49,487 nucleotides of DNA, from NCBI GenBank assembly GCA_902706205.1, contig CACSKA010000018.1, forward strand, positions 1-49,487, given 5' to 3'. The notes below the pieces were generated by a model. The model searched no databases and was not told the origin of the DNA. It saw only the letters and a program-made list of their open reading frames with translations. The translations under genes were made by a program, and so were the position numbers. Numbering within the stretch: position 1 is the stretch's first letter; the number at the start of each line of letters is the position of its first letter. The stretch comes from Chryseobacterium sp. 18061. Lineage in GTDB: Bacteria; Pseudomonadota; Gammaproteobacteria; Enterobacterales; Enterobacteriaceae. Of the stretch, positions 27,201 to 35,475 are shown in pieces.

Positions 27201-30200
27201 CGTTGCCTTCCCCAATCACCAGCGTGGCATCAGACAGCGCTGTAACGTTGTCGTCCGCTAACAGGAAGTTACTGTTGGTCAGTTCAACTTTACCGGCAAA
27301 CTGGTCATTCATGTTGTTAGCGGTAAATGCAAACGCATTTGCCGTGTCGCCGAGGTCAACTTTCACCAGACCAGAACCCTGAAGATGGCTGTCGAAGTCC
27401 ATTGCTCGGGTATCTTTCATTATCAGCGTACTGGTGCCATCAATGTTCCAGGCTGAATCAGCCGCTGTCAGGTCAAGCTGTGTATTTTCCAGGGTGAAGA
27501 CGGAGCTATTGGTCAGATCGACATTTTCGATATTCTGAATTTTTGCTGCATAAGGCAGGGTATAAACAGAATTATCCAGCGTCAGGAGATCGGCACCGTC
27601 ACCGCCATCAATGGAATTGAAAAGCGTGCTGTTTTCCGTTTCTACGATGTCAACCAGTGTGTACTTATCCTGGCCTGTGCCGGTGGTGAAATCAGTATTC
27701 GCGGTACTGCCATGCTTGAGAATAACTTCGTTATTTTGTCCCAGCAATTGTACCTTACCAGACAGATTGCCTTTATCTTCGTTGGTGAAGACAACGCCTG
27801 GATTGCTACTGTCGACTTTCATGACCAGCGGATCGTCATGACGAGACTGAATATCACCGGTGTTGGTAAACGTCGTGACAAAGCCATTATTAATATCAAC
27901 AGCCTGCGTTGCCGCCTCGGAAATAATGATACCGGACTGCACTACCGTTTTAGTTTCACCGCCGATTACCAGGGCTGCGCCGCCAGCCGCATTATTCACA
28001 TTAATGCTGACGCCGGTTTTGATGTCACCAGAGGTATTGGTGGTCATGCCTTTACCGTCGGCACTCTCTACATTAATCACCAGGTCCTGAGACTTAGACA
28101 TATCGTACGCTTTGTCAGTCGTCGTACCGTCAGTGGTATCAAACAACAGACCTGTACCTGAGCCGTTGACGTTGATTTCGCCGCTGTTTTCCAGTGCAAG
28201 TGAAGCAGAGGTTCTCACGCCTGCGCCGTTACCCACGTTAATCGTCGTTTTATCGAGATGAATACCGTCAATTTCGGCGGTATTCTCAATACCATTGCCG
28301 GTACCATTAGCATCCATAGTAATGGTGGCATCTTTGACCGTCAGCGCATCAGCCCCCATGTCAAGCAGAATACCGTGCGCACTACCCGCAGCTGTGGTAG
28401 TTCCGCTTCCCGAAAGTGTCAGTGAGGCACCGTCAGACAGACGGTAAGCGGCTTTCCCGTTGGTGGCTGTTACGCTACCGGTATTATTAACCGTAGAATC
28501 TGCACCGATAACGTCTACCGCTGTGCCATCGACGGAGATGTCACCGCTGTTTTCGAGCGTACCACCTGCAATCTGCACACCGGTGCTTTTTGCCGATGCA
28601 TCCACAATCGCGATAGTACCCAGATGGTTCAGCGTACCGCCAGTTGACACCTTGTAACCCATCGCGCCAGCGGCCAGGTTCGCGCCACTGACCAGGTTTG
28701 CAGAACTGATCAGCACGGAATCTGCCTGAGCAAGATCTTCGCCGGTGATGCTGGTTCCGCTACCACTCACCGTACCCGCTGTCGCACCAGCGCCGGACAG
28801 CGTAAATTTCGTGCCCGCATCAATAGTGGCTGTACCACCAGCCTCAACTTTCACCCCGGTGGCATTGACGCCATCCACAGTGAGTTCCATGTTAGTGGCA
28901 GTGATATTGCTCCCCGCGCCCGTCGAAAGCAGAATTGTTGAATTATCTGCTTGTGCGCTCAGATCGCCGCTTGAAGCTGCATACGATGCACCACCATCAA
29001 TACGGTACAATGTAGAGCCTTTTGTCGTGACGGTCTGCTCTGCATTTTGGCTGTCAACACTGGAGCCTGCGCCATAGATGTAGTAACCCGTTTGATTCTC
29101 GCCGTCGACAAAATTGACGCTACCACCGTCAACCGAAACGTTGCCGCCGTTACGGGCGTGAACACCAATAGCACGGTCACCTGCAAGATTTACGTCACCA
29201 GTGAGTTTTGCTTCTGCTTCAGCACCTTCTGCCCACATTCCGTAGTTTGCAGTGTTATATTGCGCGTCATAACCAGTGATATTAATTGTACCGGCATTGG
29301 TCACAGATGAACCTGCCAGTGCTTTCATGCCAACGGCATTGATGCCAGAGAGATTAATTTCACCATCTGCACCATTGACGACATCTTGAGCCATTTTTCT
29401 TGCGACAACACCGGCGTTTTGCAACGGCGCGTTACCGTTATAGCCGTCTGCGTTCCCTTTAACATCAATTGTGCCGTTGTTCAGGAAACCTGATGTGTTG
29501 TTTTCAACAATTACAGCGCTCGCGCCTTGTGTTTTCGTCCCTAATACCAACTGGCCGCTACTGGCATTTTCCGCAGTAGAGGCACTCACAACACCAAGAA
29601 GGTAATTACCGTCCGTTTTAACATCAATATCTACCGTAGGATCATCCGACTTACGCTGCGCTTCGCGACCCATGTAGATTTCACCTGAGTTAACAAGGCT
29701 GGATTTTCCACTCAGGTTGATACCGTGAGTATTCGCTGCCGTACTCGTAAGTTCTGGCTCGATAGTTGCAGAGACATTGACTGAGCCAGTGTTCTCAACG
29801 TGAGATTCTCCAGTCGCGATGATGGCATAGTTATTTGCGCCTTCACGTGCTGCTATATTAATTACGCCATTGTTTGTGATGGTGCTGGAGCCAGAAAGAT
29901 AAACGGCGCGCGAGACGCCACCGCTCAGATCATCCCCTGGATTGGCGACAATAGCTGGATTGGTTCCACCAGCATCGATAACACCATTGTTTAATACCTT
30001 GGCATTATTGACTGCATTGATGACGTAGCTGTAGGAATTAGGGTTATTCATGGTCCCCAGTTCCCCTTCGTTATTCAATGTTGCGCCATCACGAACAGAG
30101 GCAAGGCTAGCGCCTGAGTTGGTTAATTGAATCACCGCATCTTTGTCAATATTGACAACAGCCCCATCACCACGAGCCTGAATGTATGAAACGTTGTTAA

Positions 30201-31260
30201 AGCCGCCTAGCATACGTACAGCATCCGTTTCTGGAATGCCTGTTGCGCTGGTGTATATCTTTTTGATCTCAGGATCATAGGCAAGCGCTAACTGTGTATC
30301 ATAATCAGATACACTGATCGTACCGTCCTGGACAGCTTTAATCAGATCGTCATTATAAGCCGCAAATTCTTCTACCGTATTGACAGTATAGGCACCGATA
30401 GTGCTATCGACATCACCTTTGAATTTTGCGGACGTGTACTCATAGCGAGCATATGGGTCGTCTGTGGCACGGTTTGCACCGTTCCCCAGGAAAACACGTG
30501 TCTTGGAGTTATAGTTCAGTGTGGCCGCAGTGGAAGCATCCATTGAACTAACATCAAAGATAGAGGACCCCTTAACGTCAGCACTCTGGTTATCGTGGTC
30601 CACGGAGGTTTTCATAATAGCAGACACATTGTTCTGCACATTGTCATACCACTGAGTGTTAGTAGCCCCTACATTGACATCGAGTACCGCACCCTCGGTT
30701 ACCTGAACAAGATTTCTGTCAACGTATTGTCCATCATCACCTACCGCCTCACTAACCTGAATATTGCGATCCGCGATGGTGCTCGTGGTAAAGGCATTGC
30801 TGTCAAATGCGCTGAAAGGAATATTGTTGCCCGTGGTTTTATCAATAAAATTATAACCAACCTTATTACCAAGAGTCAGCGCACCAGCATCTATGAGATC
30901 ATTATCACTACCACTACCGCTAATTTCACCAACACCAGCAGCGACTCCAATTGTGGTGGTTTTAAAACCATTTTTACCTTTGTTGATGTGGTCAAAACCA
31001 AAACCGCTGTTGCTATTCAGGGTTGAGTCGCTATCAATAATTAATGCGTAACCAGCATCATTACTGCGGAACTCCGGCATATCAATATCAACAGCCGCCA
31101 TGGCTGGCAAAGCAAATAATGCAGAGGTGCCAATAAGGCCAGCAGCCCAAGATTTAATGGTTTGAGAAGCTTTCGTCTTCTTTTTACCTGATGCCAGTTC
31201 ACTTGCAACAACCCACTGTTGCGTGGATTCATTCCATATTATTTTATACGATTTGTTCAT
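24223..31260 (-). CDS. AIDA-type autotransporter adhesin (type Va)
   Basis: A 2345-residue autotransporter. The N-terminus MNKSYKIIWNESTQQWVVAS is an extended signal peptide region; cleavage is likely after AMA at residue 55. The ATG at 31260 is chosen because this region begins there and a CAGGAG lies upstream. The passenger is rich in Gly, Asn, Thr and Val with repeated NNGTI/NAGTI-type turns, a long beta-helix. A pertactin-like part near residues 1900-2000 and an acidic low-complexity linker (PDDGGNTPDDVGDTPDNGG) precede a C-terminal beta-barrel of about 270 residues ending GFKVNF with terminal Phe. Relatives mediate autoaggregation, biofilm and adhesion. It heads an operon with a Skp-like lipoprotein and a MarR gene. 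Confidence 0.92.
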   Translation of the reverse strand: MNKSYKIIWNESTQQWVVASELASGKKKTKASQTIKSWAAGLIGTSALFALPAMAAVDIDMPEFRSNDAGYALIIDSDSTLNSNSGFGFDHINKGKNGFKTTTIGVAAGVGEISGSGSDNDLIDAGALTLGNKVGYNFIDKTTGNNIPFSAFDSNAFTTSTIADRNIQVSEAVGDDGQYVDRNLVQVTEGAVLDVNVGATNTQWYDNVQNNVSAIMKTSVDHDNQSADVKGSSIFDVSSMDASTAATLNYNSKTRVFLGNGANRATDDPYARYEYTSAKFKGDVDSTIGAYTVNTVEEFAAYNDDLIKAVQDGTISVSDYDTQLALAYDPEIKKIYTSATGIPETDAVRMLGGFNNVSYIQARGDGAVVNIDKDAVIQLTNSGASLASVRDGATLNNEGELGTMNNPNSYSYVINAVNNAKVLNNGVIDAGGTNPAIVANPGDDLSGGVSRAVYLSGSSTITNNGVINIAAREGANNYAIIATGESHVENTGSVNVSATIEPELTSTAANTHGINLSGKSSLVNSGEIYMGREAQRKSDDPTVDIDVKTDGNYLLGVVSASTAENASSGQLVLGTKTQGASAVIVENNTSGFLNNGTIDVKGNADGYNGNAPLQNAGVVARKMAQDVVNGADGEINLSGINAVGMKALAGSSVTNAGTINITGYDAQYNTANYGMWAEGAEAEAKLTGDVNLAGDRAIGVHARNGGNVSVDGGSVNFVDGENQTGYYIYGAGSSVDSQNAEQTVTTKGSTLYRIDGGASYAASSGDLSAQADNSTILLSTGAGSNITATNMELTVDGVNATGVKVEAGGTATIDAGTKFTLSGAGATAGTVSGSGTSITGEDLAQADSVLISSANLVSGANLAAGAMGYKVSTGGTLNHLGTIAIVDASAKSTGVQIAGGTLENSGDISVDGTAVDVIGADSTVNNTGSVTATNGKAAYRLSDGASLTLSGSGTTTAAGSAHGILLDMGADALTVKDATITMDANGTGNGIENTAEIDGIHLDKTTINVGNGAGVRTSASLALENSGEINVNGSGTGLLFDTTDGTTTDKAYDMSKSQDLVINVESADGKGMTTNTSGDIKTGVSINVNNAAGGAALVIGGETKTVVQSGIIISEAATQAVDINNGFVTTFTNTGDIQSRHDDPLVMKVDSSNPGVVFTNEDKGNLSGKVQLLGQNNEVILKHGSTANTDFTTGTGQDKYTLVDIVETENSTLFNSIDGGDGADLLTLDNSVYTLPYAAKIQNIENVDLTNSSVFTLENTQLDLTAADSAWNIDGTSTLIMKDTRAMDFDSHLQGSGLVKVDLGDTANAFAFTANNMNDQFAGKVELTNSNFLLADDNVTALSDATLVIGEGNVTTVAKGTQTIAGLAFNGGTAKFDTETLGKGVSDALVNTTANLDLSGTGAVQVDTNPVLNGHTLPANTLNLLAQDDTQTSLQLASSTGSVTGSGGNLRVLDKDGNEISDAASTTVLQDGVTVANATYDYRVTGGDKSDGLYVNYGLTELELLTNAANALALTSEGLTGAATDLSAKVTGTGDLAIDTGAGNTVSLSNLANDYQGVTDVRSGTLLMANNDVLGQTSELHQAADTLVDMAGHSQTIGKLTTEASAVTDLNGGALTIKDGGTVDGGLKGEGDLNLAGGTLTIKGANAELAAATAIDSGAEAVLNDVTGLGSGAIADEGALTLKGAKGAFANILSGSGVVNAHEGSDVELTADNSAFAGNFDVAADSQLTATEQANLGTASLTNQGQVSINAGTSWTMANAHTGSGALNKNGAGVLSLTQEAAQFTGNTNVNAGGLQLGISSNDVTLASSQVVVAQGAAFGGFGGTAGNVDNAGTLTVGSLTPAPVLLQASLQATPGQTFVVGNNLNNSGIVNISAPGSATTGNTLHVKGDYVGNGGTININTQLGDDSSPTDKLVVDGSTSGSTAVAVTNVGGTGATTLNGIEVVSVGGNSAGEFTQKGRIVAGAYDYTLERGEGKNSSNWYLTNAADEPVIPDDGGNTPDDVGDTPDNGGDNSDNGGDNTPSIRPEAAAYGANMAAANNLFNMTLHDRMGETHYVDAFTGEEKVTSLWLRQVGGHTRSKDSSGQNSTQSNRYIAQLGGDIGQWTSSGEDRFHLGIMGGYANQKSNTRNHGNGYSADGSLDGYSVGLYGTWFQDNEEKTGAYVDSWVLYNWFDNTVSSKDVASESYKSRGFTASAETGYTWKVGEKNERESYYVQPQAQVTWMGVTADDHKEANGTNVQFEGDGNIQTRLGVRAFIKGHSKLDNGKDRTFEPFVEANWIHNTKNFGASLDGVRIDQAGTRNIGELKAGVEAKINKNVNLWGNVGQQIGDKGYSDTQATIGFKVNF

Positions 31261-31874
31261 CGTAAATCTCCTGTAGTTAAATCTGCCGATGTATATCAAA
31301 TGCCAGATATTTTTTTATAAATAAGCGGTAGGAAAAATCATGTTCAGATCAATTTTGTCATTCAAACCAAACAACGTTCTGGAGGTAAAATGTACAGTAA
31401 GCACCCAAGATAGACCATCAAATCTCTTAAATAGGAAATTTAAATACGCAGGTATTTCATGGGTAAAACATTGTAATTCATTGATATTATTAGGATTAAT
31501 GAAATAATAGAACATAGTCTTTCTCTGTGAATTGAATAGTAAATACAAAAAAATTAAAAATTATCACAGCAAGAAATTTCATCTAAAGCATGCCAATTAT
31601 TGATATAAATCAAAAAAAATGCATTAGTCTCCAATGTGGGGATTAGATGCTTAATTTACTGTAATTAATTGAAAAAGATGGTTTTATTTAAAGGGAAGGA
31701 TGGCTCAGCTTTATGAATTTTAAAAAATTAAATCGACGTTTTTAATCAATTTAAATCAAAAGTTATATACAGTCAGTTCAACATTTTAAACATTATGTTA
31801 CAACGCATCTCATTTATGGATATTTAAACACCGACCTGACCGGGTGAAATACATTAAGCCAGGAGAAAAATTTA
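31261..31874. promoter_or_regulatory. AT-rich divergent control region between autotransporter and LysR genes
   Basis: About 610 bp, strongly AT-rich. On the minus strand a frame of 66 codons (31315-31515, starting MFYYFINPNN) lies just before the autotransporter gene, but it has only a loose AGAGAAAGA ribosome site and no recognisable domain, so I do not call it a gene. The length and composition suit a region bound by H-NS and by the LysR protein. I cannot place promoters exactly. Confidence 0.4.
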
Positions 31875-32768
31875 GTGATTGATTCTTTAGATATGAAAGT
31901 ATTACGTGCAGTCCATCTTCTCGTTACCTGTGGAAGTGTCACCAAAACGGCTGATTTGCTAGGAGTTTCTCCCGGCGCAGTAAGCTATCTTCTGAATAAA
32001 GCAAGACAACGAACAGGTTCCGCGCTGTTTCTTCGGACCCGAGAAGGAATGATCCCAGACAACATAGCAAAAGAACTCAGCCAGCGCTATGTCAACATTG
32101 CTAAAGAGCTTTATGACGATAAAGGCATGGTTTCGCTGAGTAATCGGGAAGTTATGATTTGCACCTATTCCTTATTTGAGTTCGTTATATCCGATCGACT
32201 CTGCACCATGGATACGCGCCCTGACCAAATCCATTTCACACCACCAGAAATGAATGACAATACTCGTCTTCTGCGCTTACGGAGTAAAGAAATAGATATT
32301 GACATAGGCACACGTCTACCTAGTGATCGTAGTATCATTCAGACACTTCTGTTCTCCTCCGGATTAAAAATACTCATGAGTGAAAGCAATCCGGCTGCGA
32401 AAGAACGCGTTACCCTTGATGGCTGGCTGCGATGTCATCATGTGCGTTGGTCACGGAGAATGGACTATGTTTGTGATGACTACCGCCATGCTAACCGGTT
32501 TTATGAATTAATGAATCAAAGAGATATTTCAATTGTTTCAAGTGATTCTCTTAATATGGCTTTATTGTGTGCGCATAGCAATCATGTCATGCTTATGCCA
32601 TCTGCCGTCGCCGACCTGGTTGTTGAGAAGTTACCCATTGTCGCCCTAAACCCGCCCCCAGAACTTGAAATGCAGTTTGATTGCTATCTTCACTATCATC
32701 ATAGCTTGACTAATGAGAATAAATTGCAGAATGTTATCAATACAATTCAACATATGGTAAAAAATTAG
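31875..32768 (+). CDS. LysR-family transcriptional regulator
   Basis: A 297-residue protein. The N-terminal helix-turn-helix at about residues 5-64 (LRAVHLLVTCGSVTKTADLLGVSPGAVSYLLNKA with two short breaks in the usual pattern) is LysR-like, followed by an effector-binding domain with a conserved-looking SIVSSDSLNMALLCAH segment. The GTG at 31875 has AGGAG 9 bp upstream; ATG at 31893 is an alternative. LysR proteins often regulate a divergent neighbour, here the autotransporter operon 614 bp away. Several substitutions from typical metabolic LysR proteins fit the ToxR/LeuO-like regulators of surface structures, but this is uncertain. Confidence 0.78.
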   Translation: MIDSLDMKVLRAVHLLVTCGSVTKTADLLGVSPGAVSYLLNKARQRTGSALFLRTREGMIPDNIAKELSQRYVNIAKELYDDKGMVSLSNREVMICTYSLFEFVISDRLCTMDTRPDQIHFTPPEMNDNTRLLRLRSKEIDIDIGTRLPSDRSIIQTLLFSSGLKILMSESNPAAKERVTLDGWLRCHHVRWSRRMDYVCDDYRHANRFYELMNQRDISIVSSDSLNMALLCAHSNHVMLMPSAVADLVVEKLPIVALNPPPELEMQFDCYLHYHHSLTNENKLQNVINTIQHMVKN

Positions 32769-32955
32769 AGACACATTGGAACATTATTCGTTGCCCTTGC
32801 CTCTGATGTTTTGAAAAACCTATAATATAGAAATATCTATCATAGGTTTTATATCCAAAACAATGCAGAAAAAACAAATGGAGTGTAGTATACCTTCCTA
32901 TCAATGAACCCTGATAGAGATGCAAGGTAATACCGCACAGTCAAGGAGGCGACGA

Positions 32956-33294
32956 ATGATATCTTTAAGCCGTAAACTCAACATTGAATTCAACAATTTC
33001 AGCTATGTCATTAAACTTTCGTCAACAAAAAACAACCTCTTTCTTAACATGGGCGAGATGAATACGATCTTTATTAGTAGCATCAACAACAACAAAGTTA
33101 GCCCCGAACTTTTTTTCAATCAGTTAAAACACCTCACTTCGCACAGTATTTTCAGCCTTTACTCAGAAGGCAGAAGATACGTTGCCGAGCACATTAATGC
33201 CCATCTTCATCTGAACATGGGTAACCATTATGCGGGTCGCGATAAAAGCATATTTTTAATCGAGTGGCAAATTAATATCATTCTGGAACTGTAG
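32956..33294 (+). CDS. Hypothetical protein of 112 residues
   Basis: The start is set by a strong AAGGAGG at 32943-32949, 6 bp before the ATG at 32956. The protein is basic at the N-terminus (MISLSRKLNIEF) and polar, with no membrane helix, signal peptide or motif that I recognise. It lies between the LysR gene and the IS3-family element and has AT-rich codons like its neighbours. The good ribosome site argues that it is translated. Function unknown. Confidence 0.5.
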   Translation: MISLSRKLNIEFNNFSYVIKLSSTKNNLFLNMGEMNTIFISSINNNKVSPELFFNQLKHLTSHSIFSLYSEGRRYVAEHINAHLHLNMGNHYAGRDKSIFLIEWQINIILEL

Positions 33295-33320
33295 TCAGGA
33301 GTCATCTTTCTGTAAGTATT

Positions 33321-33473
33321 GACCCTGGTCCAAAATCAGTACAGTGCTAAATCAGAGATCTTCATCGTTCTGACCCTGGTCCAAAATCAGTACAGTGCTA
33401 AATCAGAGATCTTCATCTTTCTGACCCTGGTCCAAAATCAGTACAGTGCTAAATCAGAGATCTTCATCTTTCT
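33321..33473. repeat. Three perfect-to-near-perfect 51-bp tandem repeats at an IS end
   Basis: Units at 33321-33371, 33372-33422 and 33423-33473 each begin GACCCTGGTCCAAAATCAGT and contain the IS terminal sequence. The innermost unit also contains the last codons and stop of the IS3-family orfB, so the unit joins IS end and coding tail. The first two units are identical except near their 3' ends (ATCG versus ATCT). Confidence 0.93.
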
Positions 33474-34212
33474 GGAGACTTCGGATAAATTCCGCCGGAG
33501 TCATGTCATTTAATGATGAATGGGTTCTCTCATGATTATATTCCCTGCGCCAGTTGTCGAGTTTGTCCTGTGCATCTTCCAGTGACAAAAACCAGTGAAT
33601 GTTCAGGCATTCGTCTCGCAGACTACCGTTAAATGACCCAATAAACGGGTTATCTGTCGGCTTGCCGGGTCGGGAGAAGTCCATCGTGACACCGTGTTCA
33701 TACGCCCATTTATCCAGACTTTTCGAGATAAACTCACTGCCGTTATCCGTCTGAATACGTACCGGCAGGCGCTTATCCAGCACCCGCAGCGCTTCCATTA
33801 CACTGACCACATCCTCACCCTTCAGTGATTTTCCGGCATGGATCGCCAGACATTCCCGACTAAAATTATCCACTACAGTCAGCGCCCGGAAGCGCCGTCC
33901 GTTAAACAGACTATCCGACACGAAATCCATACTCCAGCACTGATCGATGTGCGTCAGGGGCGGACGCTGCTGACGGTGTGCCGCACTGATATGTCTGCGG
34001 GGACGTTTCCTGCGCAGATTCAGGCCTTCCAGACAGTAAATCCGGTGTGTTTTCTTATAGTTTATCAGCCAGCCTTCCCGTCGCAGCAGGACATGAATGC
34101 GCGGACAGCCGTAACGTATTCGTGTTTCCGCAATTTCCCTGATGCGCAGGGTTATTGCCCGATCATCACGCCGACTCTGCCAGTGGTAGACAGTTCTGCT
34201 CAGTATCAGCAA
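33454..34212 (-). CDS. IS3-family transposase OrfB, catalytic part
   Basis: A frame of 252 residues with the rve/DDE integrase core: Asp in WSMDFVSD, Asp in IQTDNGSEF, and Glu in SLRDECLN, which are the three catalytic acids. The frame is open upstream of the first ATG and lies in the -1 frame relative to orfA, so the active enzyme is expected as an OrfAB fusion by ribosomal frameshifting near 34290, as in the family. The C-terminus ends QKDEDL. It seems intact and possibly active. Confidence 0.85.
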   Translation of the reverse strand: MLILSRTVYHWQSRRDDRAITLRIREIAETRIRYGCPRIHVLLRREGWLINYKKTHRIYCLEGLNLRRKRPRRHISAAHRQQRPPLTHIDQCWSMDFVSDSLFNGRRFRALTVVDNFSRECLAIHAGKSLKGEDVVSVMEALRVLDKRLPVRIQTDNGSEFISKSLDKWAYEHGVTMDFSRPGKPTDNPFIGSFNGSLRDECLNIHWFLSLEDAQDKLDNWRREYNHERTHSSLNDMTPAEFIRSLQKDEDL

Positions 34213-34286
34213 CCCGCATCCCCGACGGACGCTGATGCGATAAGCCTCACGCAGAAAATGTACTGCCTGGCGCTTCTGAGCCGGCC

Positions 34287-34553
34287 TCAGAACTTTTGCT
34301 TCAGCACCTCCTGCAGCATCTCCTTGTCCAGACTCAGATCGGCCACCAGTTTCTTCAGCCGCTGATTTTCATCTTCCAGTTGCCGCAGACGCCGCAATTC
34401 TGTCACACCCAGACCGGAAAATTTCTTCTTCCAGTTGTAAAAGGTGGCCTCAGAAATGCCCATCTTTCTGCAGACTTCTCCGACACGAGTGCCGGTTTCG
34501 GCCTGTTTCAGCGCAAATGCGATCTGTTCTTCGGTATAACGGGTCTTTTTCAT
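34287..34553 (-). CDS. IS3-family OrfA, helix-turn-helix protein
   Basis: An 88-residue protein. A helix-turn-helix at about residues 8-45 (EEQIAFALKQAETG, VCRKMGISEATFYNWKKKF) is followed by a leucine-zipper-like coiled coil at 55-85 (LRRLRQLEDENQRLKKLV). OrfA binds the IS ends and, as the N-terminal part of the OrfAB fusion, guides the catalytic domain. The sequence is typical of the IS407 group. Its stop is reached unless a -1 shift occurs. Confidence 0.85.
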   Translation of the reverse strand: MKKTRYTEEQIAFALKQAETGTRVGEVCRKMGISEATFYNWKKKFSGLGVTELRRLRQLEDENQRLKKLVADLSLDKEMLQEVLKQKF

Positions 34554-34610
34554 GGCGATGTGCCTCTCTGTGAGATGGAAGAAAGACCGGAGACTTCAGT
34601 TTAGACTGGT

Positions 34611-34874
34611 ACTATTTTCAGGGAGAAGATCACTCTGGGGCTGGTGACCAATGCCGTCGTGCTCTGGAATACCATTTATATGCAGGCCGCACTGACACAT
34701 TTACGTGATGAGGGCGAAGTCATTAATGAAGAAGATGAAGTGCGGCTTTCGCCACTGCGGCATGCGCATATCAATATGCTGGGGTACTATACATTTACGC
34801 TTGCGGAACAGGTAACAAAAGGACAGCTAAGGCCACTTAAGAAAGCGGAAGAGAGCGATGAATGGCCTTTATAG
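34611..34874 (+). pseudogene. tnpA: C-terminal remnant of a Tn3-family transposase
   Basis: An open frame coming out of the IS border encodes about 87 residues ending in a TAG-terminated tail. The segment VVLWNTIYMQAAL and LSPLRHAHINMLGYYTFTL are the conserved C-terminal signature of Tn3-family TnpA. The rest of the gene, several hundred codons, is missing because of the IS3-family element. A matching Tn3 terminal repeat follows 48 bp downstream. It cannot be functional. Confidence 0.85.
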
Positions 34875-34922
34875 TCGCCTTTGCCATGAGAATAAAAAGC
34901 GACACACTGGTTAAAAAATGTA

Positions 34923-34960
34923 CTTAGCGTACGTTTTCGTACGATTGGGCTTCAGACCCC
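34923..34960 (-). repeat. Tn3-family terminal inverted repeat behind the tnpA remnant
   Basis: Read on the minus strand, a 38-bp end starts GGGGTCTGAAGCCCAATCGT and closes ACGTACGCTAAG. GGGG starts and TAAG ends are typical of Tn3-family repeats. The outer end points right, the interior left towards tnpA. It shares 33 of 38 positions with the end at 36987-37024. Confidence 0.82.
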
Positions 34961-34963
34961 TCT

Positions 34964-34980
34964 ATGCGCCAAAGGCGCAT
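34964..34980. repeat. 17-bp palindrome, copy 1
   Basis: ATGCGCC and GGCGCAT around AAA form a perfect stem 4 bp outside the Tn3 end. The same arms recur around GCT at 35346-35362. Confidence 0.7.
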
Positions 34981-34983
34981 TAA

Positions 34984-35269
34984 GGGGTCCGCTTGGAAAA
35001 CGGAAATTTTCCTACGTTAAGCGTTTTGAGCTTAACGGGTGATTTCGTTCCATTGAGCGCGAACCCTTGACCGTAAGGGATGTACGGAACGATCTGACTG
35101 TCCGTTAACAGTTTTGCTTACTTTCGTACATGTTATTGGCATGGTGTACGCAATCGTTCGGTTTCGGACACAGAAACGCTATAGCCCCGCCGTTCTGGTG
35201 ACAACCAAAAGCACTTTGGTTAAAAAATAGCCTTAGCGTGGTTTATTTTCCGAATTCCAAGCGGACCCC
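34984..35269. mobile_element. Tn3-derived miniature inverted-repeat element (TIME-like)
   Basis: A 286-bp noncoding segment flanked by 38-bp inverted repeats that both start GGGGTCCGCTTGGAA (left at 34984 on plus, right at 35269 on minus) and agree at 30 of 38 positions. The size and Tn3-type ends fit the published TIME class of non-autonomous Tn3 derivatives, mobilised by a related transposase. The interior includes a further degenerate Tn3-like end (35046-35066, CGTTCCATTGAGCG) and TGTACG/CGTACA motifs that could be a resolution site. No 5-bp target duplication is seen (ATTAA versus CTATA). Confidence 0.72.
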
Positions 35270-35345
35270 CTATAGATCAACCGGCTGCGCGGGGCTACGG
35301 CGCCACTAACCAGAAGAGCCACATTCAGCTCCAGCTGGCGCCTTC

Positions 35346-35362
35346 ATGCGCCGCTGGCGCAT
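35346..35362. repeat. 17-bp palindrome, copy 2
   Basis: ATGCGCC-GCT-GGCGCAT, the same arms as at 34964-34980, 77 bp to the right of the miniature element. The 35270-35475 stretch around it is otherwise GC-rich noncoding DNA in which I recognise nothing. Confidence 0.65.
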
Positions 35363-35475
35363 CCAGGAATGCCTGCGCGCTGCTCAGCATTATCTCTTCT
35401 GAATCCAACACCTGCTATAGGGGAGGACGATGACTCGTGACGTTGATGTACACCATGTGAGGCTTAAACGAACAA

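Larger units (their letters stand above)
33422..34612 (-). mobile_element. IS3-family insertion sequence (IS407-group-like)
   Basis: An element of about 1.19 kb in leftward orientation with orfA and orfB. Its right border on the plus strand reads CAGTTTAGACTGGTAC near 34612, and the left border starts TGACCCTGGTCCAAAATCAG. The two ends share a GTC(T/C)AAA core as imperfect terminal repeats. It truncates a Tn3-family transposase gene at its right side. Exact ends are uncertain by a few bases because the left end is triplicated. Confidence 0.75.

Noticed and set aside
24283..31026. Plus-strand frames opposite the AIDA-type autotransporter
   Set aside because: Shadows of a long gene whose barrel, signal region and terminal Phe are unmistakable on the minus strand.
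31315..31548. 77-codon leftward frame upstream of the autotransporter
   Set aside because: Weak ribosome site, no domain, very AT-rich region where such frames occur by chance.
33321..33473. CRISPR-like array
   Set aside because: The repeats are directly adjacent 51-bp units without variable spacers and match an IS end.
34984..35269. A 5-bp target duplication for the miniature element
   Set aside because: Flanks are ATTAA and CTATA, which do not match, so insertion by simple transposition at this site is not demonstrated.
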